From assembly GCF_043195125.1 (NCBI RefSeq), contig NZ_JBAFWR010000002.1: a stretch of DNA of 64,000 nt, one strand, 5' to 3'. This document shows positions 9,210 through 17,298 of this stretch, piece after piece. This DNA comes from NCEH01 sp043195125 (GTDB taxonomy: Bacteria > Pseudomonadota > Alphaproteobacteria > Rhizobiales > Xanthobacteraceae). How positions within the stretch are numbered: position 1 is the stretch's first letter; every line of letters starts with the position of its first letter. The notes beneath the pieces were generated by a model, which was not told the origin of the DNA, ran no database searches, and saw only the letters and a program-made list of their open reading frames with translations. Position numbers and translations under genes: made by a program.

Positions 9210-10118
9210 TTAATGCGCCCCCAGCACCACCGCGCATGCCGCTGGGAGATCGGCGAGGAGCAAAGGCGGCGTCGGCTTTGGCGGAACCTTGGGGGGCTTA
9301 GGGTGCAGCACCTCATCCGTGAACCACCAGGCAAGGTCCGCGCCGCATCCATCCCCTTGGGGCGGCGGCTCCTGGGGCCGGCAATCGGGGCTGTCGGCCG
9401 GGCAGCTCAAGCGCACGTGCATGTGATAATCGTGCCCCCAATAGGGGCGCACCTTGGTCATCCAGGCACGATCGCCGCGCACGTCGCGGCAGAGGGCCTT
9501 CTTGATCGCGGCATTCACGAAGATGCGCTCCACGCGCGGATCGAGCGCGGCGGCGCGGATGACGGCGATGTGGTCGGGCGTCCACACCTTGGGATCCACG
9601 TCCAGACGATCGGAACGCACCACCATGGTGGCGGAAAGACTCTCGCGCTCCGCGCGCGTCAGTTCGCGCCCCGGGCTCGGCGTCAGCCAGATATCGGCAT
9701 CAAGGCCGACCTGATGGGAGGCATGGCCCGTGCGCATGGGGCCGCCGCGCGGCTGCGCCATGTCGCCGACCAGGATGCCGCGCCAGTTCGAGACCTTGGG
9801 CACGGCGGCGGCAAAACGCTCCAGAAAATCAATGAGATCGGGGTGTCCCCAATTGCGGTTGCGCGATAGCCGCATCACTTGCCACGTCGCCCCCGTGATG
9901 GGCAGGGCAGCACCGCCGGCGAGACAACCCTTGGAATAGAAGCCCACGGACCGGGTCGCGAGAGGGGCGGGGCCGGTCGCCGCGCCAAACAGCTCGCGGG
10001 CCGGCACGGCCGCCGCCCCGGCCGGTGCGGTTGCGGGGCTCTGTGCCTGCGCCGGGACGAGCCCCGCGAGCGCCAGCACCACAGCGAGGCCCGCGATCCG
10101 GGCTCCGCCCATAATCAT
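9210..10118 (-). CDS. mepA: Penicillin-insensitive murein endopeptidase MepA
   Basis: A periplasmic metallo-endopeptidase (peptidase family M74) that cuts D-Ala-meso-DAP cross-links in peptidoglycan. The 302-residue protein has a signal peptide ending near LVPAQAQS (about residue 25). The zinc site is visible as GHASHQVGLDADIW (HxxGxxxD) and HDYHMHVRLSC (HxH), and conserved cysteines flank the domain. The ATG at 10118 overlaps the stop of the upstream L,D-transpeptidase gene (ATGA), so both are likely translated from one transcript; a second ATG two codons later is possible. The C-terminus is a proline-rich tail. Confidence 0.95.
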   Translation of the reverse strand: MIMGGARIAGLAVVLALAGLVPAQAQSPATAPAGAAAVPARELFGAATGPAPLATRSVGFYSKGCLAGGAALPITGATWQVMRLSRNRNWGHPDLIDFLERFAAAVPKVSNWRGILVGDMAQPRGGPMRTGHASHQVGLDADIWLTPSPGRELTRAERESLSATMVVRSDRLDVDPKVWTPDHIAVIRAAALDPRVERIFVNAAIKKALCRDVRGDRAWMTKVRPYWGHDYHMHVRLSCPADSPDCRPQEPPPQGDGCGADLAWWFTDEVLHPKPPKVPPKPTPPLLLADLPAACAVVLGAH

Positions 10119-11119
10119 ACCGTTCCCTTGCGGGTGAGGATGACGAAATCCTTGTCGGTGCGCGTTCCGGGATGAGCCGGCAGGTCAGTCACAAGCAAAG
10201 TGGCGCCGGGGCTCAGCATGGCACTCAGATCCCGGTTGATCGCAGGATCCACCACGATACGCGAGAGGGCCTCCTGGGCAAGGCCCGGCTGCGCGCCATT
10301 TCCTTCATAGCTCACGGCCATCCAGCGCGGCGTGCGCCCGACGCCGTCGGCCGTCAGCATGTAAACCACGTTGCCGAGTGGTTTCGTCGGGTCCTGAACG
10401 GTGATCGCGCCTTCCAGCACCGTCGCCCCGCCGCGCAATACGATCAGCTTGCGATCCGCGCCGCTGGCAACGAGCGAGACCGGATCGCCGGCCGCCGCCA
10501 CCAGGATCGGCTTGGCATCCGCATCGAACATCTTGTCCACGTCGGCAGGCAGGATCAGGCCCGGATCGAGCACATCGGTTGGCCCGCTGTGGCTGTCGGC
10601 GATGATCACCGGCGTTCCCACCTGGGTGACCGAGAACAGCAGCTTCGCGAAGGGAAGCGGCAGGTGCACGCAGCCGTGGGAGGACGGATAGCCGGGCAGC
10701 CCGCCCGCATGCAGCGCCACGCCCGACCAGGTGAGCCGCTCGGAATAGGGCATGGCGGCATCGTTATAGACCGAGGAATGGTGGTCCACGTCCTTGTCGA
10801 GGATGGTGAACACCCCGGTCGGCGTGTCGTGGCCCTCGCGCCCGGTCGAGACGGTCGAGACGCCGATGCGCACGCCATTGCGATAGACGAAGCACCGCTG
10901 CTCCGGCAGCGACACCACGATCGCCACCAGCCCTTCAGGGGCGCGCTCGGGATACCAGATATAGGTGCCCGGCTTCAGATCGCGGATCGCCACCTCGTCG
11001 GGATCGTCGGCCGCGCGCACCGGAAACAGGGACGTGGACACGAGGCCCACGCCCACGCCGCAGAGGGCGCGCAAGGCGACCCTCCGGTTGATGATCATCC
11101 CCGCACCCATCGCACCCAT
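10115..11119 (-). CDS. L,D-transpeptidase (YkuD domain), exported
   Basis: A peptidoglycan 3-3 cross-linking or protein-attaching enzyme by family. The catalytic signature HAGGLPGYPSSHGCVHLPL contains the His and the nucleophilic Cys of YkuD domains. After an Arg-Arg containing N-terminus comes a hydrophobic signal segment (LRALCGVGVGLVSTSLFPV), so it acts in the periplasm; the twin arginine is suggestive of Tat but not a full Tat motif. The start is uncertain: ATG at 11119, 11110 and 11098 are all in frame; I use the first. It is coupled to mepA downstream (4-base overlap), pairing a cross-linking enzyme with a cross-link hydrolase. Confidence 0.88.
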   Translation of the reverse strand: MGAMGAGMIINRRVALRALCGVGVGLVSTSLFPVRAADDPDEVAIRDLKPGTYIWYPERAPEGLVAIVVSLPEQRCFVYRNGVRIGVSTVSTGREGHDTPTGVFTILDKDVDHHSSVYNDAAMPYSERLTWSGVALHAGGLPGYPSSHGCVHLPLPFAKLLFSVTQVGTPVIIADSHSGPTDVLDPGLILPADVDKMFDADAKPILVAAAGDPVSLVASGADRKLIVLRGGATVLEGAITVQDPTKPLGNVVYMLTADGVGRTPRWMAVSYEGNGAQPGLAQEALSRIVVDPAINRDLSAMLSPGATLLVTDLPAHPGTRTDKDFVILTRKGTV

Positions 11120-11197
11120 CCCGTTCGTCGGTTTGGGCAGGAAGGTAAGGGAGCGGGGTTCACCGTCCGTTAAGCGCGTTCTCGTACCCGCGCACAC

Positions 11198-11971
11198 TCA
11201 GCCGCGATAGATCGGCGCGCCGAAGGGAGCACCCGTCGTGCCGCCGTCCACCACGATCTCGGCAGCGGTGATGTTGGACGCATCATCGGAAGCCAGGAAA
11301 AGGACGGTGTTCGCGACTTCCTCCGCCTCGCCGACGCGCCCGAGCGCGATCGAGCGGGCAAGGCCGGCGTCGAGTGCCTCGCGCGCCTCCTGCGTAGGCG
11401 CCATGGGGGACCAGATGGCCGTGCGCGCCGCGCCGGGCACCACCACGTTCACCCGGATCCCACGCGGGGCGAGTTCCGACGCCAGGACCCGCGACATGGC
11501 CCGCACGCCGGCCTTGCTGGCCGCATAGGCCGACCAATTGGGCGCGCCGAGCACGGCCAGAACCGAACCGTTCAGCACCACCGACCCGCCCTTGGCGAGG
11601 AAGGGTTCGGCCGCCTGCACTGTGAAGAACACGCCTGTCAGATTGGTGCTGAGGATGGTCTCGAAGGTGTCCACGCTCGTCTGGCCGAGCGGCGTCGAGC
11701 CGCCGATGCCGGCATTGGCGAACACAATGTCCAGCCCGCCGAAGGCTTCGGCCGCCTGCTTCACGGCGGCGGCGGTGGCATCGAAATCCGCCACGTCGGC
11801 CTTCAAGGCAAGCAGGTTCGGGCCGAGTTCAGCGACGGCGGCGTCCAGGGTCTCCTGGTTGCGGCCAGTGATCGCCACCTTCGCGCCCTCCCGAAGGAAC
11901 AGGCGGGCGGTGGCCAGCCCAATGCCGCTGTTGCCGCCGGTGATGAGGGCGCGCTTGCCTGAGAGACGCAT
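11198..11971 (-). CDS. SDR family NAD(P)-dependent oxidoreductase
   Basis: A classical short-chain dehydrogenase/reductase of 257 residues. Visible are the cofactor motif TGGNSGIG (about residues 9-16), the NAG motif, the catalytic Ser in NGSVLAV and the YxxxK pair in YAASKAG. An Asp/Arg after the second strand (ITGRNQ) favours NADP, by family rule. The ATG at 11971 is preceded by GGAG six bases upstream; a second in-frame ATG lies 12 bases earlier. The gene is divergent from an HxlR regulator and the gap between them carries a long inverted repeat, so it is probably the regulator's target. Substrate unknown; quinone or aldehyde stress is a guess from HxlR neighbours elsewhere. Confidence 0.9.
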   Translation of the reverse strand: MRLSGKRALITGGNSGIGLATARLFLREGAKVAITGRNQETLDAAVAELGPNLLALKADVADFDATAAAVKQAAEAFGGLDIVFANAGIGGSTPLGQTSVDTFETILSTNLTGVFFTVQAAEPFLAKGGSVVLNGSVLAVLGAPNWSAYAASKAGVRAMSRVLASELAPRGIRVNVVVPGAARTAIWSPMAPTQEAREALDAGLARSIALGRVGEAEEVANTVLFLASDDASNITAAEIVVDGGTTGAPFGAPIYRG

Positions 11972-11988
11972 CTGACACTCCATCTTTT

Positions 11989-12043
11989 GGTTGCATATTG
12001 AAACTAGATGGACGTTTAGCGCTTTCAGTTTTATCATGCAACC
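11989..12043. promoter_or_regulatory. 55-bp interrupted inverted repeat, candidate HxlR operator
   Basis: GGTTGCAT (11989-11996) and ATGCAACC (12036-12043) are perfect inverted arms; inside them AAACT (12001-12005) and AGTTT (12027-12031) form a second pair with equal 4-base spacers. Both pairs share the centre 12016, so this is one symmetric element. It lies 18 bases upstream of the SDR start and 56 bases upstream of the HxlR start, where an autoregulated operator would be expected. HxlR binding is inferred. Confidence 0.6.
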
Positions 12044-12098
12044 AGTTTGATGACGAACGTCATGGAAATGCGTTCTGTCCCGCGCCGAGGAGGAAGCC

Positions 12099-12551
12099 AT
12101 GAAACGCACGCGGATGGACGAGGCGAGCTGCCCTATCGCCCGAACCCTGGATGTGGTGGGGGATTGGTGGTCGCTGCTGATCGTGCGCGACGCCTTCCTG
12201 GGCAAGCGCCGGTTCGGGGAGTTTCAGAAGAGCCTGGGTGTGGCCAAGAACATTCTCTCTGCGCGGCTAAAAGCGCTCATGGCAGCCGACATTCTCGCGA
12301 GCGTTCCAGCCGCGGACGGCAGCGCGTTCAACGATTACCTGCTCACGCAGAAGGGCCGCGACCTGTTCCCGGTGGTCATCGCCCTGCGCCAATGGGGCGA
12401 GAAGCACGGCTTCTCCAGCGGCGAGCACTTTCCGCCGCTGGTGGACGCCGCCTGCGGCAAGCCCCTCGCCCCGCTCGAAGTGCGGGACGCCGCGGGAAAA
12501 TCCCTCAAGCCGCAGGATACGATCCTGCTGCCGATGCCTCAGGAGGCGTAG
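12099..12551 (+). CDS. HxlR-family winged-helix transcriptional regulator
   Basis: A 150-residue regulator with the HxlR start: a conserved cysteine in SCPIARTLDVVGDWWSLLIV (Cys about residue 11) followed by the winged helix, recognition helix in KNILSARLKALMAA, and wing before DYLLTQKGRDL. HxlR proteins often sense quinones or aldehydes through that N-terminal cysteine. The ATG follows a strong GAGGAGG ribosome site. Divergent from an SDR gene with a symmetric inverted repeat between. Its 3' end overlaps der (opposite strand) by 13 bases. Confidence 0.92.
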   Translation: MKRTRMDEASCPIARTLDVVGDWWSLLIVRDAFLGKRRFGEFQKSLGVAKNILSARLKALMAADILASVPAADGSAFNDYLLTQKGRDLFPVVIALRQWGEKHGFSSGEHFPPLVDAACGKPLAPLEVRDAAGKSLKPQDTILLPMPQEA

Positions 12552-13900
12552 GGATTAGCCTTTTCGCGCAGGGTAATGCGGATCGGCACGCCCGGCAGGT
12601 CGAACGCCTCGCGCAGGCTGTTCGAGAGATAGCGCAGATAGCTGTCCGGCACGGCGTCGGTGCGGGAGCAGAAGATGACGAAGCTCGGCGGACGCGCCTT
12701 CGCCTGGGTCATATAGCGGATCTTCAGCCGCTTGCCGGAGACCGCCGGCGGCGGATGGGTGTCGGTTGCCTGCTGCAGGAAGCGGTTGAGCGGATTGGTA
12801 GGAATGCGGATGTTCCACACCCGGTAGGTTTCCGCGATTGCGTCCACCAGCCGGTCCAGCCCGCGTCCCGTGAGCCCGGAAATGGGGATAATCGGCACGC
12901 CCTTGATCTGCGGCAGCAGATGGTCCGCCTCTTCCCGCAGCCGGCTCATGAGGCCGGTGTCGGGCACGAGATCGGACTTATTGAAGCCAATCACGATGGC
13001 CCGGCCCTCGCGCTCCACCAGGTCGGCGATGCGCAGATCCTGCTCCTCGAACGGCCGGGTGGCGTCGATCAGCACCACCACCACCTCGGCGAACTTCATG
13101 GCGCGCAGGGCATCGGCGGCGGAGAGCTTCTCCAACTTGTCGTCGATGCGCGCGCGCTTGCGCAGGCCGGCGGTGTCGAACACATCGAGCCGGCGGCCCC
13201 GCCAATCCACTTCCACGGAAATGGAATCGCGGGTGATGCCCGCTTCCGGCCCGGTCAGCAGCCGGTCTTCGCCCAACAGGCGGTTGATGAGGGTGGACTT
13301 GCCCGCATTGGGCCGGCCGAGCACCGCGACTTTGATCGGGCGCTTGGCCCGCTCCTCATCGGTTTCCTCGCGCTCGTCCTCGGCATCTTCCGGCTTCATG
13401 GTGTGGGCGGGAAGGGCGTCGCAGATGGCGTCGTAAAGGTCAGAAAGGCCTTCGCCATGCTCTGCGGAAAGCGGGATCGGCGTGCCGAGGCCGAGCGCAT
13501 AGGCTTCCATCGAGCCGGCTTCTCCGGCTTTCCCCTCGCTCTTGTTGGCGACCAGGATGGTCGGCTTGCCGGACTTGCGCGCCAGGGCGGCGAAGGCGCG
13601 GTCGGTGGGCGTGAGGCCGGCGCGCGCATCCACCATGAACAGCAGCGCGTCGGCATCGCCGATGGCGGCTTCGGTCTGCGCCCGCATGCGCCCTTCCAGG
13701 CTCGCCGGGTCGGCTTCCTCAAGCCCCGCCGTATCGACGATGCGGAACGACAGGTCGCCCAGGCGCGCATCGCCCTCGCGGCGATCGCGAGTGACGCCGG
13801 GGCGGTCATCCACCAGCGCGAGCTTCTTGCCCACGAGACGATTGAACAGGGTCGACTTGCCCACATTGGGCCGGCCGACGATGGCGAGGGTAAAGGACAT
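12539..13900 (-). CDS. der: Ribosome biogenesis GTPase Der (EngA)
   Basis: An essential two-domain GTPase acting in 50S subunit maturation. P-loops GRPNVGKST (about residues 9-17) and GRPNAGKST (about 195-203) mark the tandem G domains, each with DTAG and NKS-type motifs, followed by a C-terminal KH-like domain. At 453 residues it is normal for the family. An acidic linker (EDAEDEREETDEE) separates the G domains. It follows a small lipoprotein gene and a TPR membrane protein gene on the same strand, a layout related to yfgM-bamB-der. Confidence 0.97.
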   Translation of the reverse strand: MSFTLAIVGRPNVGKSTLFNRLVGKKLALVDDRPGVTRDRREGDARLGDLSFRIVDTAGLEEADPASLEGRMRAQTEAAIGDADALLFMVDARAGLTPTDRAFAALARKSGKPTILVANKSEGKAGEAGSMEAYALGLGTPIPLSAEHGEGLSDLYDAICDALPAHTMKPEDAEDEREETDEERAKRPIKVAVLGRPNAGKSTLINRLLGEDRLLTGPEAGITRDSISVEVDWRGRRLDVFDTAGLRKRARIDDKLEKLSAADALRAMKFAEVVVVLIDATRPFEEQDLRIADLVEREGRAIVIGFNKSDLVPDTGLMSRLREEADHLLPQIKGVPIIPISGLTGRGLDRLVDAIAETYRVWNIRIPTNPLNRFLQQATDTHPPPAVSGKRLKIRYMTQAKARPPSFVIFCSRTDAVPDSYLRYLSNSLREAFDLPGVPIRITLREKANPYAS

Positions 13901-13933
13901 GTTTTTTAAGCTCGGCGCACGCGCGCCCTAGAG

Positions 13934-14197
13934 TCAGTTGCTGCCCGGCGCGGCCGCAGGGGCATTTGGCTTGGCGGCCGAGATCGCGTCAAGCGACACG
14001 TTGGCATTGGAAGGCTGGTCCAGCGGCGCGGAGGCGCTGACACCCGGCACGCCGTTTGGAAACACCGGCTGGCGCGTTCCCGAAAGCGGGGTCTTGCGCT
14101 CCTGGAACGGGTTGATCTTGTCGAAATCGAAGCTCTCGCAGCCGGTCAGGGCGAGCAGAGCGGAGCCGGCGAGAAGCAGGCGCAGCATCCGGTTCAT
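13934..14197 (-). CDS. Small lipoprotein in the bamB position, unknown function
   Basis: A short protein of 87 residues with a lipoprotein signal (LLLAGSALLALTGC, Cys about residue 19) and a Pro/Ala/Asn-rich mature part beginning ESFDFDKINPFQE. The ATG at 14197 has AGGAG seven bases upstream; an ATG at 14212 overlapping the TPR stop is the alternative. It sits between a YfgM-like gene and der, exactly where many proteobacteria encode BamB, but the eight-bladed PQQ propeller is absent. It may be a Rhizobiales-specific lipoprotein or the remnant of a bamB N-terminus. The 33-base gap to der suggests one operon. Confidence 0.72.
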   Translation of the reverse strand: MNRMLRLLLAGSALLALTGCESFDFDKINPFQERKTPLSGTRQPVFPNGVPGVSASAPLDQPSNANVSLDAISAAKPNAPAAAPGSN

Positions 14198-14208
14198 GGG
14201 GAAGCTCC

Positions 14209-15033
14209 TCATTTCGTGGCGCCGCCACTTTCCGCCGGGCCGGGAACGGCAGCGGGCGGAGCGGCGGGGGCCGGTGCGGACGGGGCGGCAGATGCGGGTT
14301 CCGAGGGCGCCGGCTGGGCGGCGGGAGCTTCCTTGGCCGCCTTCGCCTCAGCAGCCGCGGCCGCCGCTTCCGAAGCCGGCGCCGGCTGGGCGGCTGCGGC
14401 GGTCAGGGTGCGGATCAGCTCCATGCGGTTGCGCACGCCGAGCGGCACTTCCGGATCGTCAATGGCCTGCTGGGCGGTCTTGTTAGCGTCGGCGGAGTTA
14501 CCCGCCTTAAACTGCGCCAGGGCCAGCAGCTCGCGCGCCGAATGGCGCAGGCCGCCCGTGCCGTCGGCGAGCGGCTGAAGCTGCGCCTTGATCTCGGCCA
14601 GCGGCGCCGTGTCCACCAGCAGGAGAGAAGCGCGCACGCTGGCAAGATCGCGCAGCACCGGCGCGAGGGTGCCGTCATTGGCGAGCGCCATGAACGCGGC
14701 AACGCCGGCCGCCTTGTCCTTGGCGCCGATCTCCCCCGCCGCGCGGAAGCGCGCGAGCGTGCGATAACCGGCCGGGCCATCCTTGGCGAGCGCGTCGAAG
14801 GCGGCCTGCGCCTCGGCGGCCTTGCCGTCGTCCGCAAGGGTGCTGGCCGCTTCATAACGGGCGCCGGCCGCCTGGGCCTTCTGCAGGCTGTAATAGCGAT
14901 AGGCGCTATAGGCGCCGGCAGCGGCGATGATCGCGACCACCAGAATGATGAAATAGATGCCGAAGCGATCCCATACCCGGCGCAGCCGGTCGCGCCGCAG
15001 GTCTTCTTCGATCTCGTGGAAAATGTCGGTCAT
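14209..15033 (-). CDS. YfgM-like membrane-anchored TPR protein
   Basis: A 274-residue inner-membrane protein: cytoplasmic N-terminus with EIEEDLRRDRLRRVWDRFG, one transmembrane helix at about residues 25-46, then periplasmic helical repeats (about 50-190) and a long Ala/Pro-rich tail. This is the tetratricopeptide family related to YfgM, which in E. coli associates with the Sec translocon and periplasmic chaperones. The ATG at 15033 places the conserved motif at the N-terminus; upstream in-frame codons have no similarity. First gene of the TPR-lipoprotein-der cluster. The AT-poor 120-base gap upstream shows nothing distinct. Confidence 0.85.
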   Translation of the reverse strand: MTDIFHEIEEDLRRDRLRRVWDRFGIYFIILVVAIIAAAGAYSAYRYYSLQKAQAAGARYEAASTLADDGKAAEAQAAFDALAKDGPAGYRTLARFRAAGEIGAKDKAAGVAAFMALANDGTLAPVLRDLASVRASLLLVDTAPLAEIKAQLQPLADGTGGLRHSARELLALAQFKAGNSADANKTAQQAIDDPEVPLGVRNRMELIRTLTAAAAQPAPASEAAAAAAEAKAAKEAPAAQPAPSEPASAAPSAPAPAAPPAAVPGPAESGGATK

Positions 15034-15153
15034 GAATGGTCCGCAACAGGCACGCGCCGAAAGGGCCCGGACAAAGCCCAGGCTAAGGGCGCGTAAACTA
15101 GCCATGCGGCTGCATCGTGGCAAACCCTTCCGGGCCACCACGGCACGGCAGGG

Positions 15154-16356
15154 CTAAAGTTTTGCGCGCAAATGATCCAGAAACAGCAGGAGCAACCCCG
15201 CCAGAAGGCCCCACACCGGCGCCCCGAGGCCGAAGGCGGAGACCCCCGACACCGTGGTGGTGAAAGTCGCGACCGCCGCGATCCGTCCCTTTTCCTCGGC
15301 CAGCGCCGCGGTGAGCGCCCCGGTGAGGGGGGAGAGAAGCGCAAGCCCCGCGATGGTGGCGATCAAGGCCGGCGGCAGGGCGGCGAACACCGCCACCATG
15401 GTGGCGCCGAACCCGGCCAGGATGAAATAGAACAGCGCGTAGAACGGTCCGGTGAGGAATCGCTTCGCCGGATCCGGATGGGCGTCCTTGCCGGTGCAGA
15501 TCGCCGCCGTGATGGCGGACAGCGTTACCGAATGGGACCCCACCGGCGCCAGGACCAGGGAGGCCAGCCCTGTCGCCGCCAGGATCGAACCGGTGGGCGG
15601 TTGATAGCCCGAGGCCCGCAGCACCGCGAAGCCTGGCAGGTTCTGTGCCGCCATGCTGACCAGGAACAGCGGCAGGCCGAGCCCCAACATCACCGCCGGG
15701 TCGAACACCGGCACCACCAGGGTAAGCTGCGGCGTTTCCCAGCCGCCGGTCAATGGGGCATTGAGGCCGAAGGCGAACACGCCGGCGGCTCCGGCGACGA
15801 GGACAGCCAGCACCGCCCAGCTCGGCGAAAACAGCCGCACGAGGAAGAACAGGGCTAGCAACGGGAGCACCAGCGCCGGGCTGGCCGCCGCATGATCGGC
15901 CACCGCCATGACGAAGCGCGCCAGCACACCCGCGAGCATCGCAGCGGCCACACTCACCGGGATCCCAGCGACCAGGCGGCCGAGCGGGCGGATGGCGGCG
16001 CACAGCATCACCAGCACCGCCGCCAGCAGAAACGCCCCCACAGCCGCCTGCATGCCGATGCCGGCGCCAAAGCCGGCAATCAGCGCCGCCCCCGGCGTCG
16101 ACCATGCCGTAACGATAGGCATGCGATGGCGCAGGCTGAGATAGAGCGTGCTTCCCGCTGCCCCAAGGCACACGGCGGCAACCCAGGATGCGGTCTGTGC
16201 AGGCGTGGCGCCCAGGACGGCCGCGGCGGACAGAACCAGTGGCACCGTGCCGCCGAACCCCACCAGCGCCGCCACCAGCGCGGCGACGACCACGGAGAGG
16301 CGCAGTGCCGGCCCCTGGCTTTGCCCTTGCGGGTCGCTTTGAACGGGCGCGTCCAT
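15154..16356 (-). CDS. benE: BenE-family benzoate/H+ symporter
   Basis: A 400-residue polytopic membrane protein with about 12 predicted helices. The N-terminal part (LVGFGGTVPLVLSAAAVLGA) and the TAWSTPGAALI and PVGSHSVTLSAITAAICTG motifs are characteristic of BenE. The family member in Acinetobacter imports benzoate by proton symport; here no benzoate catabolic gene is nearby, so the substrate is unproven. It starts 7 bases after the class D beta-lactamase stop, so it may be the last gene of a panB-bla-benE transcript. Confidence 0.88.
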   Translation of the reverse strand: MDAPVQSDPQGQSQGPALRLSVVVAALVAALVGFGGTVPLVLSAAAVLGATPAQTASWVAAVCLGAAGSTLYLSLRHRMPIVTAWSTPGAALIAGFGAGIGMQAAVGAFLLAAVLVMLCAAIRPLGRLVAGIPVSVAAAMLAGVLARFVMAVADHAAASPALVLPLLALFFLVRLFSPSWAVLAVLVAGAAGVFAFGLNAPLTGGWETPQLTLVVPVFDPAVMLGLGLPLFLVSMAAQNLPGFAVLRASGYQPPTGSILAATGLASLVLAPVGSHSVTLSAITAAICTGKDAHPDPAKRFLTGPFYALFYFILAGFGATMVAVFAALPPALIATIAGLALLSPLTGALTAALAEEKGRIAAVATFTTTVSGVSAFGLGAPVWGLLAGLLLLFLDHLRAKL

Positions 16357-16363
16357 GGCCGCC

Positions 16364-17209
16364 TCAGCGAGCCTGGGCCTGGAGCACGGGCTCCAGCGCC
16401 ATCAACGCCTGCTGGCGCGCCCGCAGGCCAAGCGATTCATCCACCGCGAAATCAAGGGACATGAAGCGCACGAAGACGAATGTCCGCCCGCCCTTCTCCG
16501 CCCAGCCGACGAACCAGCCGAACGGCCGCGTCCGGTCCAGCGAGCCGTCGTTCAGCTGCAGGAATCCCGAGCCCGTCTTGCCATAGAGCATATAGCCGGC
16601 CGGCTCCTCGGGCGCCTTGAGCAGGGCGATGGTCTTGTCCACGGCCTCAGTGCTGACCGGCAGCTCGCCCTTCAGCATCTTGCGCAGGAAATCCACCTGC
16701 TCGCGCGGCGAGATCTGGAGCGACGAGGACAGCCAGGCGCGGATCAGCCCGTTGTCTCTGCCGGGATCGCCGGAGAGGTTCTCATTGCCATAGGCGAACC
16801 CCTTCACATAGCCGGCGAGTTTCTCGGCTCCGAGCTTGCGAGTGAGCACCTGCGAGTACCAGACGACGGAATTCTTCATCCAACTCTGCGGCGTCTGGGG
16901 CCCGGCCCACGTCTCCTTCTGCGCGCCATCGCCTTCCGCGAGCCCGGGCTCGGTGGTGAACACCGGCGCCGTCGCGCTCTTCAAGATGCCGCTGTCATAA
17001 CCCAAGAGCGCCAGGGCGATCTTGAAGGTGGAGGCGGGCGAATGGCGGCTCGCGCACAGGCCCTGCTTCGCCACCACCTGGGCGCTTTTTAGCTCGGTCA
17101 CCAGAAGGCAGTCCTCGGCCGCCTGAGCCGGCGGGGCGAGCAGAAGCGGCAGGGCGAGCGCGGCCAGCGCCCACAGGCCGCGGAGCGCTTGCCCTCCGAA
17201 CGCGCGCAC
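16364..17209 (-). CDS. Class D (OXA-type) beta-lactamase family protein
   Basis: All class D active-site motifs are present, numbered from the GTG at 17209: STFK at 60-63 (nucleophile Ser and carboxylatable Lys), SVV at 114-116, YGN at 140-142, KTG at 211-213, and a FGWFVGW segment. A signal peptide ending PPAQAAED puts it in the periplasm. From 17209 it is 281 residues, the normal OXA size. A GTG at 17302 overlapping the panB stop (GTGA) is in frame and would add 31 residues before the signal peptide. Chromosomal placement among housekeeping genes suggests an intrinsic enzyme; resistance is not shown by sequence. Confidence 0.9.
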   Translation of the reverse strand: MRAFGGQALRGLWALAALALPLLLAPPAQAAEDCLLVTELKSAQVVAKQGLCASRHSPASTFKIALALLGYDSGILKSATAPVFTTEPGLAEGDGAQKETWAGPQTPQSWMKNSVVWYSQVLTRKLGAEKLAGYVKGFAYGNENLSGDPGRDNGLIRAWLSSSLQISPREQVDFLRKMLKGELPVSTEAVDKTIALLKAPEEPAGYMLYGKTGSGFLQLNDGSLDRTRPFGWFVGWAEKGGRTFVFVRFMSLDFAVDESLGLRARQQALMALEPVLQAQAR

Positions 17210-17298
17210 GACGAGCCGCGCAGCGCCCCTGCCCGGCAAGCGGGAGGGGGGGCAAGCTAAGGTTTCCACACAGGTTGCGCCCCCGCCTGCCAGCCGGC

